DNA of 50,411 bases from an uncultured Butyricicoccus sp. (lineage in GTDB: Bacteria; Bacillota; Clostridia; Oscillospirales; Butyricicoccaceae). The notes beneath the pieces are model-generated. The model did not search any database, was not told the origin of the DNA, and saw only the letters and a program-made list of their open reading frames with translations. Shown here piece by piece: positions 7,841-17,167 of the stretch. The stretch's first letter is position 1; the number at the start of each line of letters is the position of its first letter. Position numbers and translations under genes: made by a program. Location of the stretch: NCBI GenBank assembly GCA_904420185.1, contig CAJFUJ010000066.1:1-50411 (forward strand). Direction: 5' to 3'.

Positions 7841-8995
7841 TTATTCGCCTTTGAAGGCTTCTTTGACTTTGTCCCAGAAGCCTTTGCGCTTTTGTTGGTT
7901 TTCGTCGGTGGTGGATTCTTCGAATTCACGCAGCAGTTCTTTCTGCCGCCCGGTCAAGTTTTTGGGCACCTCGATGATGATGCGGACATACTGGTCACCG
8001 CGGCCACGGCCGTTGACGTTCTGGATGCCCTTGCCCCGCAAACGGAACACCGTGCCCGGCTGGGTGCCTTCGGGCATATTGTATTCCACCTTGCCGTCGA
8101 TGGTGGGCACTTGCAGCGTATCGCCCAACGCCGCTTGGGCAAATGAAACCGGCATTTCACAAATGACGTCCGAGCCTTCACGGGTGAACAGCGGATGCGG
8201 CCGGATGGCAATGGTGACGATTACATCGCCCGCCGGGCCGCCATTGGAACCCGCGCCGCCCTGCCCGCGCAGCTGGATGGCCTGGCCATCGTCAATACCG
8301 GCCGGGATGTTGACCTTGAGCGTGCGCGATTTTTGCACCTTGCCCGTGCCTTTGCAGTGCGAACAGGGGGTCTTGATGATTTTACCCGTGCCGCGGCAGT
8401 TGGGACAGGCGGTTTGGGTCTGGAACATGCCGAGCGGCGTACGCTGGGTCTGGGTCACCGTGCCCGACCCATGGCAGTTGGGACAGGTCTCGGCCGACGT
8501 GCCATGGGCCGCGCCGGTGCCGCCGCATTCTTCACAGTTTTCCACCCGCTCGATGGTGATCTCCTTTTCGCAGCCAAAGGCCGCCTCTTCAAAGGACAGC
8601 ATCACCCGCTTTTGGATGGTCTGCCCACGTTGGGGCGCGTTGCGGCGCGAACGAGACGACGAACCAAACCCGCCGCCAAAGAACGAACCAAAAATATCGC
8701 CCAAATCACCCATGTCAAACCCGCCAAAGCCGCCGCCATAGCCGCCCTGGCCACCGCCATAGTTCGGGTCCACGCCCGCAAAGCCAAATTGGTCATACCG
8801 GGCGCGTTTGTCCTTGTCCGACAGGATTTCATACGCCTCGTTGACCTCTTTGAATTTTTCTTCGGCAGCGGGATTGTCTTTGTTGAGGTCGGGGTGGTAT
8901 TTCTTGGCCAGCTTGCGGTGCGCCTTTTTGATCTCGTCGTCCGACGCGCCCTTGCTGACGCCCAGCACCTCGTAATAATCTCGTTTATCAGCCAT
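7841..8995 (-). CDS. dnaJ: Chaperone protein DnaJ
   Basis: This 384-aa type I J-protein stimulates the DnaK ATPase and delivers unfolded substrates. An N-terminal J domain has HPD at 34-36, followed by a Gly/Phe-rich linker (about 78-115). The zinc-binding region has four CxxCxGxG repeats ([32 protein letters not shown]), and a C-terminal substrate-binding domain follows. A His replaces the usual Tyr in KKAHRKLA of helix II, a mild variation. It is the last gene of the heat-shock operon and lies 116 bp from dnaK. That gap holds two hairpins. No terminator is evident after it, so read-through into the repeat element and metAA is possible. GAGGA precedes the ATG. Confidence 0.98.
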   Translation of the reverse strand: MADKRDYYEVLGVSKGASDDEIKKAHRKLAKKYHPDLNKDNPAAEEKFKEVNEAYEILSDKDKRARYDQFGFAGVDPNYGGGQGGYGGGFGGFDMGDLGDIFGSFFGGGFGSSSRSRRNAPQRGQTIQKRVMLSFEEAAFGCEKEITIERVENCEECGGTGAAHGTSAETCPNCHGSGTVTQTQRTPLGMFQTQTACPNCRGTGKIIKTPCSHCKGTGKVQKSRTLKVNIPAGIDDGQAIQLRGQGGAGSNGGPAGDVIVTIAIRPHPLFTREGSDVICEMPVSFAQAALGDTLQVPTIDGKVEYNMPEGTQPGTVFRLRGKGIQNVNGRGRGDQYVRIIIEVPKNLTGRQKELLREFEESTTDENQQKRKGFWDKVKEAFKGE

Positions 8996-9022
8996 ACAAT
9001 CAGTCCTCTATACAAGGGGATA

Positions 9023-9094
9023 GGCGCGCCGGAGCGCGCCTTCGGAGCACACAAGGCGAACAGAGAAGAGTGGAAAGGTCAGCTCTCCACTCTT
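9023..9094 (-). promoter_or_regulatory. Two stem-loops between dnaK and dnaJ
   Basis: The first stem is GGCGCGC/GCGCGCC (9023-9040). The second is AAGAGTGGA/TCCACTCTT (9066-9094). On the transcribed minus strand neither is followed by a T-run, so they look like mRNA processing or stability elements that could lower dnaJ relative to dnaK. That role is inferred. Confidence 0.5.
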
Positions 9095-9111
9095 TTCGTT
9101 CGATTGTGCGC

Positions 9112-11004
<1,893 letters not shown>

Positions 11005-11031
11005 TTAACAAAAATCAATCAGCGAAAGGCC

Positions 11032-11622
11032 CTAGTTGGCAACCTGCACCATAGCGTGGCGGATCACCTTGTCGCCGATAGCAAAGCCCTGCTGGAACAC
11101 CTCGGCAATCACATTTTCGCCCAACTCCTCGCTTTCGATATGCATCACGGCATTGTGCTTGTTGGGGTCAAAGGCGGTACCCGGGGCGGCGTCGATCCGC
11201 TCCACGCCAATTCCCTTTAAGCTGTCCACCAGCTGGGTCATGGTCATTTCCACGCCTTTTTTATATTCGGCGTCTGCGGTCTCCGCCTTAAGCGCGCGCT
11301 CCAAATTGTCATAGGTCGGCAGCAGCGCCTTGACCGCATAAGCCACCGCCTCCTGATAGGCTGCGTCCCGCTCGCGCTGGGAGCGCTTGCGGAAATTGTC
11401 GTACTCGGCCGCCATGCGCAGGTGCTGGTCGCTCAGCGCGTCCAGCTTGGCTTGCAGCGCCGCCAGCGCCTCGTCCACCTCGCCCGCCGCCTGGGCTTCG
11501 GCCTGCGCGGCGGTCTGCTCGTCTTGCGCGGGTGCTGCGCCGGCTTCGGCCTGCGCAGCCTCGGTCTGTACCGTCTCGGCCTGCGGGGTTTCGGCTTGTT
11601 CGGCCGGGTTTTTGTTTTTCAT
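11032..11622 (-). CDS. grpE: Nucleotide exchange factor GrpE
   Basis: The 196-aa product is the ADP/ATP exchange factor for DnaK. Residues 1-50 are an Ala/Gln/Glu-rich low-complexity tail made of loose repeats (AEQAETPQAETVQTEAAQAE). A long coiled-coil helix follows (LRMAAEYDNFRKRSQRERD), then the beta domain with the family motif VIAEVFQQGFAIGDKVIRHAMVQVA at the C-terminus. The frame is open to 11670 and another ATG lies at 11631. AAAGGA at 11636-11631 is 8 bases before the ATG at 11622, so that start is preferred. It follows hrcA by 16 bp. Confidence 0.97.
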   Translation of the reverse strand: MKNKNPAEQAETPQAETVQTEAAQAEAGAAPAQDEQTAAQAEAQAAGEVDEALAALQAKLDALSDQHLRMAAEYDNFRKRSQRERDAAYQEAVAYAVKALLPTYDNLERALKAETADAEYKKGVEMTMTQLVDSLKGIGVERIDAAPGTAFDPNKHNAVMHIESEELGENVIAEVFQQGFAIGDKVIRHAMVQVAN

Positions 11623-11638
11623 TTCAATCATCCTTTGG

Positions 11639-12670
11639 CTATTGGTTTTCGTCCAAAAAAGTATCTGCAATCAGTTTATTCAGGCCTTTGGCAAAGCGGC
11701 TCAGCCGCGCGGCCAAATGCTGATAATCCATGCGCGTTGGCCCGACGATGCCGATGATGCCCTGCCCCTTGGCGCCGATGTCGTATTTGGCATAGATCAT
11801 AGAGGCGTCAGAGAGCGGATTTTGCCCGTTTTCCGGGCCAATGAAAAATTGAATGCCGTCGATATTGGGTTTGACCGGCAGCAAATGGCGGTTGTCGGTG
11901 ATATAGTCGAGCAGGGCCTGCGCCTTGTGGGTGTCGCGGTACTCCGGGAAGCGCAGCAATTTGCTGGCGCCTTCCAAAAAGACCTTTTGGCTGCCCAGCT
12001 CTTCGATCAGCTCGGCCAGGTATTCGGCCACCGGTCCCAGCAGCGCGGTCAACCCGGCCGCCCGGCGGACCACCTCGAACCGCTCCGCTGTAATTTCGGT
12101 GAGCGGCAGCCCAGTGAGCGTTTGGTTGAGGGTGAAGGTCAGCAGCTCGGCCTCGTCCTTGGACACCTCAACTGCTGTGTGCACCAGCTTGTTTTTCACC
12201 TGTCCCGCGTCGGTGACCACCACAATGACAAAGGTCGTGCGGTCCACCGCGACAATTTCGAACTGCTTGAGCACGGTGTGATCCATGTGCGGCGTGACCG
12301 CCACCGACACATAATTGGTCAGCGTGGAGACCAGCCGCCCGGCTTCTTGCACCAACCGGTCCAGTTCGCGCACCTTGCCGCGCATCTGTTCGATCGCTTC
12401 CTCGTCCGCCTCGCCCGTTTCACAAGCGCCCATCAGCTCATCGACATACAACCGGTATCCAGCTGGCGCCGGGATACGCCCGGCCGAGGTGTGCGGTTTT
12501 TCCAGATAGCCCATTTCCTCGAGCTCGCTCATCTCATTGCGGATGGTGGCCGAAGAAAAATGCAGTTCGGGCCGCGCGGCCAGGGTTTTGGAGCCAACCG
12601 GTTCGGCGGTACGGATATAGTCGCCAATGATGGCTTTCAGGATCTGTTTCTTACGCTCTGAAAGCTCCAT
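11639..12670 (-). CDS. hrcA: Heat-inducible transcription repressor HrcA
   Basis: The 343-aa protein represses class I heat-shock genes by binding CIRCE. The N-terminal winged helix is visible (LSERKKQILKAIIGDYI, EPVGSKTLA, SSATIRNEMSELEEMGYLEKPHTSAGRIP). The conserved GIIGIVGPTRMDY segment lies near the C-terminus. The start ATG at 12670 has AAAGGAG 9 bases upstream. The gene opens the heat-shock operon and has its own operator at the promoter, so autoregulation is expected. Length and motifs are normal. Confidence 0.98.
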   Translation of the reverse strand: MELSERKKQILKAIIGDYIRTAEPVGSKTLAARPELHFSSATIRNEMSELEEMGYLEKPHTSAGRIPAPAGYRLYVDELMGACETGEADEEAIEQMRGKVRELDRLVQEAGRLVSTLTNYVSVAVTPHMDHTVLKQFEIVAVDRTTFVIVVVTDAGQVKNKLVHTAVEVSKDEAELLTFTLNQTLTGLPLTEITAERFEVVRRAAGLTALLGPVAEYLAELIEELGSQKVFLEGASKLLRFPEYRDTHKAQALLDYITDNRHLLPVKPNIDGIQFFIGPENGQNPLSDASMIYAKYDIGAKGQGIIGIVGPTRMDYQHLAARLSRFAKGLNKLIADTFLDENQ

Positions 12671-12689
12671 AATGGAGGACTCCTTTCAT

Positions 12690-12716
12690 TTAGCACTCTC
12701 GCACTTTGAGTGCTAA
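12690..12716 (-). promoter_or_regulatory. CIRCE operator of the heat-shock operon
   Basis: TTAGCACTC (12690-12698), nine bases, then GAGTGCTAA (12708-12716). This matches the CIRCE consensus perfectly. It lies directly downstream of the -10 element of the hrcA promoter, where HrcA binding would block initiation. Confidence 0.98.
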
Positions 12717-12720
12717 GCAT

Positions 12721-12749
12721 AATTTACCACCATACGGCCGAGAAGTCAA
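12721..12749 (-). promoter_or_regulatory. Sigma-A promoter of hrcA-grpE-dnaK-dnaJ
   Basis: On the minus strand TTGACT (12749-12744) and TAAATT (12726-12721) are separated by 17 bp, with CIRCE immediately downstream. Confidence 0.85.
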
Positions 12750-12813
12750 GGGGCGCAGGGCAATATTGCTGTGAATATTTTGTGAACCCTTGGTTTCCCG
12801 AGCGACAAACGAA

Positions 12814-12851
12814 AAAGCCCGCAGTCCGAAATCAGAACTGCGGGCTTTATC
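12814..12851 (-). terminator. Terminator after the 49-aa peptide gene
   Basis: The stem AAAGCCCGCAGT/ACTGCGGGCTTT is followed by a T-run on the minus strand. It lies 10 bp after the stop of the small gene, which is therefore probably monocistronic. Confidence 0.88.
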
Positions 12852-12860
12852 AGAATGCGC

Positions 12861-13010
12861 TTAGCGGTTTGCCGTAGCCGTAGCCGAAGCGGTCGCGGTG
12901 TGGTTGATCTGCGCCGCCGGATGGGTAGCGCCAACGCCAAACGAAACAAACAGTGCGGCTGCAACCAGGCCGCAGATCACCAGATGGATATTTTTCTTGA
13001 AGCTTTCCAT
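12861..13010 (-). CDS. 49-aa membrane or exported peptide with its own transcription unit
   Basis: The product starts MESFKKNIHLVICGLVAAAL. Two Lys precede a hydrophobic helix (about residues 8-27), then a short polar tail rich in Ala and Thr (TATASATATANR) follows. This fits a signal peptide or single membrane anchor with a C-terminal tail of about 22 residues. AAGGAG lies 8-9 bases before the ATG. The gene has a full promoter (TTGCAA-17-TATACT) and its own intrinsic terminator, which together make it a convincing gene despite its size. Phased direct repeats lie further upstream. I recognise no family. It could be a small membrane regulator, a secreted signal or toxin-like peptide, and nothing in the sequence decides among these. 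Confidence 0.75.
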   Translation of the reverse strand: MESFKKNIHLVICGLVAAALFVSFGVGATHPAAQINHTATASATATANR

Positions 13011-13091
13011 GATAATGACTCCTTGTGCGAAAAAATTCTGCAAATTTATAAGTGATTTCGCCGTATGGCTAATTTCCTGAATGCGAGAAAT

Positions 13092-13120
13092 AGTATAGCA
13101 GGGCCTCCGTCGGATTGCAA
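13092..13120 (-). promoter_or_regulatory. Sigma-A promoter of the 49-aa peptide gene
   Basis: On the minus strand TTGCAA (13120-13115) and TATACT (13097-13092) are separated by exactly 17 bp. The leader to the ATG is about 75 nt. Confidence 0.85.
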
Positions 13121-13185
13121 GCAATAAATCTCACAAATCGCGCAAATATCTCGCCATATTTTTGGATATACTCGATAAATTTACG

Positions 13186-13243
13186 CAGAATTTTACCATT
13201 ATGTCTCAGAATTTTGCCATTTCTTTTGCAAATTTTGCCGCAT
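13186..13243 (-). repeat. Three direct repeats with 21-bp period upstream of the peptide gene
   Basis: CAGAATTTTACCATT (13186-13200), CAGAATTTTGCCATT (13207-13221) and CAAATTTTGCCGCAT (13229-13243) have their AATTTT cores at 13189, 13210 and 13231, so the spacing is 21 bp twice. Read on the minus strand the cores are GGTAAAATT, GGCAAAATT and GGCAAAATT. They resemble the TGCAAAGTT cores next to the LytTR regulator at 38953-39036. The remaining gap sequence, up to the Nudix stop at 13369, is A/T-rich with no gene that I can see. Confidence 0.6.
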
Positions 13244-13368
13244 CACAGAAGTGCATTAAAATAACATAAAAACTGTTTGTTTGATTTCGATTTGCAGGTG
13301 TTTCGTTATAAGTATCAAATTTACATTTATGCCGGATGACCTGCATCGTGCGCTGCTTCGTGACGGAA

Positions 13369-13860
13369 CTACTGCGGCGTTTTCCGGCTGAATGGGTCCA
13401 TTACCTGGCCGTTTAGCACCGCACCGGTCAGCTTCTCGCCCACGTAAGTCAGCTTGAGCGAGAAAAAGGGCCGGTCCTCGGCCAGCAGGCCAAAGAAGAT
13501 CTTGTCCCCTTCCCAAATGGGCAGGTCCATGACCTTGTCCTGGTCCACCCAAACCAGCTCCCCCTCGTCGCAGGCCGTCATTTGCCCCTGCCAGCAACTG
13601 GCCGTGAACAGGTGCATATATTCGGTCTCCAACCGGTCGGATACAAAGGTCACAATGCCGCGGTAGCGGTAGCTGGTCAACGTCAGGCCGGTTTCCTCCT
13701 TGGTTTCGCGCAGAACGCAGTCCTCAGGGCTCTCCTTGTCCTCAAATTTGCCGCCCACGCCCAGCCATTTGTCGTGGCTGGCATCCCCCGCCTTGCGGGT
13801 GCGATGCAGCATGAGGTATTGGCCGTCCCGCTCCAGATAGCACAGGGTGGTGTTCTTCAT
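13369..13860 (-). CDS. Nudix hydrolase (MutT-like)
   Basis: The 163-aa protein carries a complete Nudix box at residues 37-59 (GKFEDKESPEDCVLRETKEE followed by TGL), matching Gx5Ex7REUxEExGU. An 8-oxo-dGTP diphosphatase or other nucleoside diphosphate-X hydrolase activity is plausible. The substrate cannot be told from the sequence. Its ATG overlaps the stop of the cupin gene (ATGA, 13857-13860), so translation is coupled. No terminator is seen after its stop, and the following 350 bp are the upstream region of the 49-aa peptide gene. Confidence 0.92.
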   Translation of the reverse strand: MKNTTLCYLERDGQYLMLHRTRKAGDASHDKWLGVGGKFEDKESPEDCVLRETKEETGLTLTSYRYRGIVTFVSDRLETEYMHLFTASCWQGQMTACDEGELVWVDQDKVMDLPIWEGDKIFFGLLAEDRPFFSLKLTYVGEKLTGAVLNGQVMDPFSRKTPQ

Positions 13861-14204
13861 TTGTACAGGATGAGCGCGATAAAGCGCAGGGGCTTGTCGC
13901 CATCGTTGCGGATGGCGTGGCGGTCGCCGTCGCCGGTGTAGAGCAGGTCGCCCGGATATAACCGCACCGCTTCGCCGTTGTCATAGGCGGTGGCTTCGCC
14001 CTCCAGGATGTAGAACATCTCGGCTTCCCCGTCGTGCTGGTGCTCGCCGATCGAACAGCCGGGCTCCAGGGTGGTCAAGCCAAACAGTCGGCCTTTGCCC
14101 ATCAGCTCGGACGGATCGACCAGGTCGGTGGACAGCACAACGCCATCCCCACCGCGCATCTGCGGCCGTTCGTTGGTTTTCATCTCATTTTTTCTGCGAA
14201 TCAT
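13857..14204 (-). CDS. Small cupin-domain protein
   Basis: The 115-aa protein is a single-domain cupin. Motif 1 is seen as GEHQHDGEAEMFYILEG (metal-binding His, His, Glu) and motif 2 as LYPGDLLYTGDGDRHAIRN (PGD and His). Such proteins bind a metal in a beta-barrel and act as isomerases, dioxygenases or sensors. The specific role is unknown. The ATG at 14204 has AAGGAGG 8 bases upstream. The gene forms a two-gene operon with the Nudix gene through a 4-nt overlap. Confidence 0.9.
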   Translation of the reverse strand: MIRRKNEMKTNERPQMRGGDGVVLSTDLVDPSELMGKGRLFGLTTLEPGCSIGEHQHDGEAEMFYILEGEATAYDNGEAVRLYPGDLLYTGDGDRHAIRNDGDKPLRFIALILYK

Positions 14205-14236
14205 GGGGCATTCCTCCTTAAAAGATGGTTTCCTTA

Positions 14237-14265
14237 ATGGTACCGCCTCGCGCGCAAAATTGCAA
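14237..14265 (-). promoter_or_regulatory. Promoter of the cupin-Nudix operon
   Basis: On the minus strand TTGCAA (14265-14260) and TACCAT (14242-14237) are 17 bp apart, about 30 bp before the cupin start. Confidence 0.65.
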
Positions 14266-14273
14266 GCAGATCA

Positions 14274-14312
14274 TAAAAAGGGCGCTACCTTTTTGAGGTA
14301 ACGCCCTTTTGG
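14274..14312 (-). terminator. Terminator after the M23 peptidase gene
   Basis: The stem AAAAGGGCG/CGCCCTTTT encloses an inner TACCT/AGGTA pairing. On the minus strand the hairpin is followed by TTTTTAT. Confidence 0.85.
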
Positions 14313-14321
14313 GGATGGCTT

Positions 14322-15623
14322 TTAGGGGGATTCCTCCCCGAAGTCGATGTACAGCTCGGGGTCAACCGCGGTGTCGTTGTAGCGGATCTCAAAGTGGACA
14401 TGCGGGCCGGTGCTGTTGCCAGTGTTGCCCGACAGGGCGATCATAGTGCCCTTGGTGACCGTCTGGCCCTCCTGCACCAAAAGCGAACTATTGTGGGCAT
14501 AGACCGTCTTGAAGCCGTTCTCGTGGTCGATGATGACATAGTTGCCGTAACTGTCCGACCACTCGGCCACAATGACCGTGCCGCTGTCCGAGGCATATAC
14601 CGGCGTGCCCTCGGGGACGGCCAAATCGACGCCTTTGTGCTGGCGGCCGTTGCGGAATTTGAAGGCCGATGTAAAGGTATAGTCGGAGACCGGCGCGATC
14701 ATCGAGCTGCTGCCGGTGGCCAGCACCGGCGTGCCGACCGCGACCACTGCGTCGGTCGCCTGGGTGAGCACTGCACGGCTGACGATGGTGCGCTGGGTTT
14801 CCACCCCGTTGAGGGTAACCACAGTGGCCTGCACCGATGCCTCGCCGTCCTGCCCGGCCTGGACGGTCTGCACGGTGAAGGGGTCCAGCTCCTCGTCTTG
14901 CACCTTGCGGGTGGTATACGGGATGGGCTCGGTGTACTCCAGGGTGCTGTACACCTCGACGTCAAGCAGTTGCTGCTGGACCAGGGTCTGCTCGAGCTCT
15001 TCGGGGGTCATTTCGGCCGTGGCGGGAGCGGGCGACAGGGTGACATTGACGTTTTCCACGAACCGCGCGTGGTCCGATGCGCTGGACTTATAGGCGTTCA
15101 GCAGGTTGTCCAGTGTACTCTGCACATCCTCGAGCGCCTGGCACGCGCCCACCGTCTGTCCGTTGACGGTCAACACTGCCATGGTTTCCAGATCGCTCGA
15201 CGCGTCGGCCAGCGCGAACACCAGATCCTCCACTGGGTCGTTCTGGCTGGACAGGGCCAGCATGGTCTCGTACGTCAGTTCATCCTCCAGCGTATAGGGC
15301 ACGCCAAACTGGGTGGAGATACTGGTTTCCATCAGGTTGACCGCCAGCTCGACCGATGACAGGTCGGACACATAGCCGACAATCTGCCCATTCATCGACA
15401 CCTGGATGGAAGGCTGTATGGCAAAAAGCAGCGGAATGCCGGTTAGGCCGGCCAGGCAGATGGCCGCCGCGGGCAACCGCCTGGGCCTGGGCAGCTGCGG
15501 CAAACCAGCCCACCACAGGAAAAGGCGCCGGCGCACAGCGCGGAACCAATCGGGCACGCGGCTGAGTTGTGCCATCCACCGGGCCAAACACGCGGGTTTT
15601 TCGTGATTTGACAAGAAATCCAT
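14322..15623 (-). CDS. Membrane-anchored M23 peptidoglycan endopeptidase with G5 domain
   Basis: The 433-aa protein has a short cytoplasmic N-terminus, one membrane helix (about 50-70) and an extracytoplasmic part. A G5-like domain (about 240-300, ending before VAVGTPVLATG) is followed by a LytM/M23 peptidase domain. The zinc ligands are His329 and Asp333 (HKGVD) and the HxH pair at 408-410 (GPHVHFE), so it should be active on peptide cross-links of the cell wall. The frame is open to 15899, but nothing upstream resembles protein and an AAAGGAA site precedes the ATG at 15623 at long spacing (15 nt). The gene is divergent from ychF, has a strong promoter and is monocistronic. Confidence 0.92.
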   Translation of the reverse strand: MDFLSNHEKPACLARWMAQLSRVPDWFRAVRRRLFLWWAGLPQLPRPRRLPAAAICLAGLTGIPLLFAIQPSIQVSMNGQIVGYVSDLSSVELAVNLMETSISTQFGVPYTLEDELTYETMLALSSQNDPVEDLVFALADASSDLETMAVLTVNGQTVGACQALEDVQSTLDNLLNAYKSSASDHARFVENVNVTLSPAPATAEMTPEELEQTLVQQQLLDVEVYSTLEYTEPIPYTTRKVQDEELDPFTVQTVQAGQDGEASVQATVVTLNGVETQRTIVSRAVLTQATDAVVAVGTPVLATGSSSMIAPVSDYTFTSAFKFRNGRQHKGVDLAVPEGTPVYASDSGTVIVAEWSDSYGNYVIIDHENGFKTVYAHNSSLLVQEGQTVTKGTMIALSGNTGNSTGPHVHFEIRYNDTAVDPELYIDFGEESP

Positions 15624-15675
15624 GAGAAAACCGGTCGTTCCTTTCCTAATAAAATTACAAGGAAGTATTATCTTT

Positions 15676-15704
15676 ATCATACGCTGCATGGGTGAAATTG
15701 TCAA
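15676..15704 (-). promoter_or_regulatory. Sigma-A promoter of the M23 peptidase gene
   Basis: On the minus strand a perfect TTGACA (15704-15699) and TATGAT (15681-15676) are separated by 17 bp. Confidence 0.9.
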
Positions 15705-15828
15705 GCGGCGTTTTGTGAAGATTGCGCGAACTTTTTGCCGGATCACGCGGGAGCGCTTATTTGGGCAAACTATCCGACCGGGCCCGCTTTTCAACCGGTT
15801 TTTTATGCGGAAATGCGCGCAAAAACGC

Positions 15829-15857
15829 TTGCGTCCAGGCGGAAAATCTACTATAAT
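15829..15857 (+). promoter_or_regulatory. Sigma-A promoter of ychF
   Basis: TTGCGT (15829-15834) and a perfect TATAAT (15852-15857) are 17 bp apart. The -10 element sits inside a small inverted repeat (CTAC/GTAG). Confidence 0.85.
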
Positions 15858-15901
15858 TGTAGGATAGGTAGAAAGCTGAATTTTTTGGAGGAATCGCAAC
15901 C

Positions 15902-17005
15902 ATGAAGCTCGGTATTGTCGGATTGCCCAACGTTGGCAAATCCACCCTGTTCAACGCCATCACAAATGCGGGCGCAGAAAGCGCGAACTACCCCTTTTGC
16001 ACCATCGACCCCAATGTCGGCATGGTCGCCGTGCCGGACGCGCGTTTGCAGCCCCTGACCGACCTGTACCACGCCAAAAAAACAACCCCTGCGGTCGTCG
16101 AATTCGTGGACATCGCCGGCCTGGTGCGCGGCGCAAGCAAGGGTGAAGGGCTGGGCAACAAATTCCTCAGCCACATCCGCGAAGTGGATGCGGTCGTACA
16201 TGTGGTGCGCTGCTTTGACGATGACAACATCGTCCACGTTGAGGGCTCGGTCGATCCGGCGCGCGACATCGAAACCATTAACTTGGAACTCATCTTGTCC
16301 GATATCGAGCACCTGGAGCGCCGCCTGGACCGCAGCCGTAAGGCAGCCAAGGCCGACAAAAAAATCCTGCATGATGTGGAAATCCTGGAAGCGCTCAAGG
16401 CCCATTTGGAGCAGGGCCAGACCGCCCGCACCTTCCCCGGCTTTTCCGATGACGAGGATGTGCGCCGGGTGCTGGGGGAGAGCGATCTGCTGACCGCAAA
16501 AAAGGTCATCTACGCCGCCAATATGGACGAAGCCGGTTTTACCGGCGACCAGGCCGAAAATGCCCGCCTGGCTGCCATCCAGTCCATCGCCGGCGCCGAA
16601 GGCGCCATGGTTCTGCCCATCTGCGCCAAGCTCGAGGAGGACATCGCTACCCTGGACGACGACGAAAAACAGCTGTTCCTCTCCGAACTGGGGCTGGCCG
16701 AGTCCGGCCTGGACCGCCTCATCCGGGTGTGCTACGACCTGCTGGGCCTGATGAGCTTTTTGACCGCCGGCGAACAAGAGGTGCGCGCCTGGACCATCGA
16801 AAAAGGCACCAAAGCCCCCCAGGCTGCCGGCAAAATCCACTCGGATTTCGAGCGCGGCTTCATCCGCGCCGAAGTGGTCTGCTACGACGACCTGATGGCC
16901 TGCGGCTCACTGGCCGCCGCCCGCGAAAAGGGCTTGGTCCGCTCGGAGGGTAAGGAGTATGTCATGCAGGACGGCGATGTGGTGCTGTTCCGCTTTAACG
17001 TCTAA
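15902..17005 (+). CDS. ychF: Redox-regulated ATPase/GTPase YchF (Obg family)
   Basis: The 367-aa protein is the universally conserved YchF ATPase, which binds ribosomes. P-loop GLPNVGKST lies at 7-15, DIAGLVRGASKGEGLGN near 70, and the nucleotide-specificity motif is NMDE instead of the GTPase NKxD, as known for this ATP-preferring family. A coiled-coil helical region lies in the middle, and a C-terminal TGS domain ends in DVVLFRFNV. GGAGG lies 10 bases before the ATG. Length and motifs are normal. It appears to be monocistronic, with a hairpin after the stop. Confidence 0.97.
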   Translation: MKLGIVGLPNVGKSTLFNAITNAGAESANYPFCTIDPNVGMVAVPDARLQPLTDLYHAKKTTPAVVEFVDIAGLVRGASKGEGLGNKFLSHIREVDAVVHVVRCFDDDNIVHVEGSVDPARDIETINLELILSDIEHLERRLDRSRKAAKADKKILHDVEILEALKAHLEQGQTARTFPGFSDDEDVRRVLGESDLLTAKKVIYAANMDEAGFTGDQAENARLAAIQSIAGAEGAMVLPICAKLEEDIATLDDDEKQLFLSELGLAESGLDRLIRVCYDLLGLMSFLTAGEQEVRAWTIEKGTKAPQAAGKIHSDFERGFIRAEVVCYDDLMACGSLAAAREKGLVRSEGKEYVMQDGDVVLFRFNV

Positions 17006-17032
17006 AGGGCGAGGGGTTTGCATTTTGCAGCG

Positions 17033-17073
17033 AAAAGGCGCATATTCTTCTTACGGGGGATGTGCGCCTTTAT
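17033..17073 (+). terminator. Weak terminator after ychF
   Basis: The inverted repeat AAAGGCGCA/TGCGCCTTTA has a loop of about 20 nt and only a short T-run (CTTTATGTTG). Confidence 0.5.
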
Positions 17074-17088
17074 GTTGCCTATTTGTTG

Positions 17089-17117
17089 TTGTAATTGGAC
17101 GGGAAATGTCATACAAT
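17089..17117 (+). promoter_or_regulatory. Promoter of the VanW-domain gene
   Basis: TTGTAA (17089-17094) and TACAAT (17112-17117) are separated by 17 bp. Confidence 0.75.
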
Positions 17118-17167
17118 AGGAAAGAAAGAGATTTGACGTCATTTTACAGAGAGGATTCGGATAGACG

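Noticed and set aside
9066-9094. Transcription terminator between dnaK and dnaJ
   Set aside because: The T-run lies on the strand opposite to transcription. The hairpin is more likely a processing or stability element within the operon.
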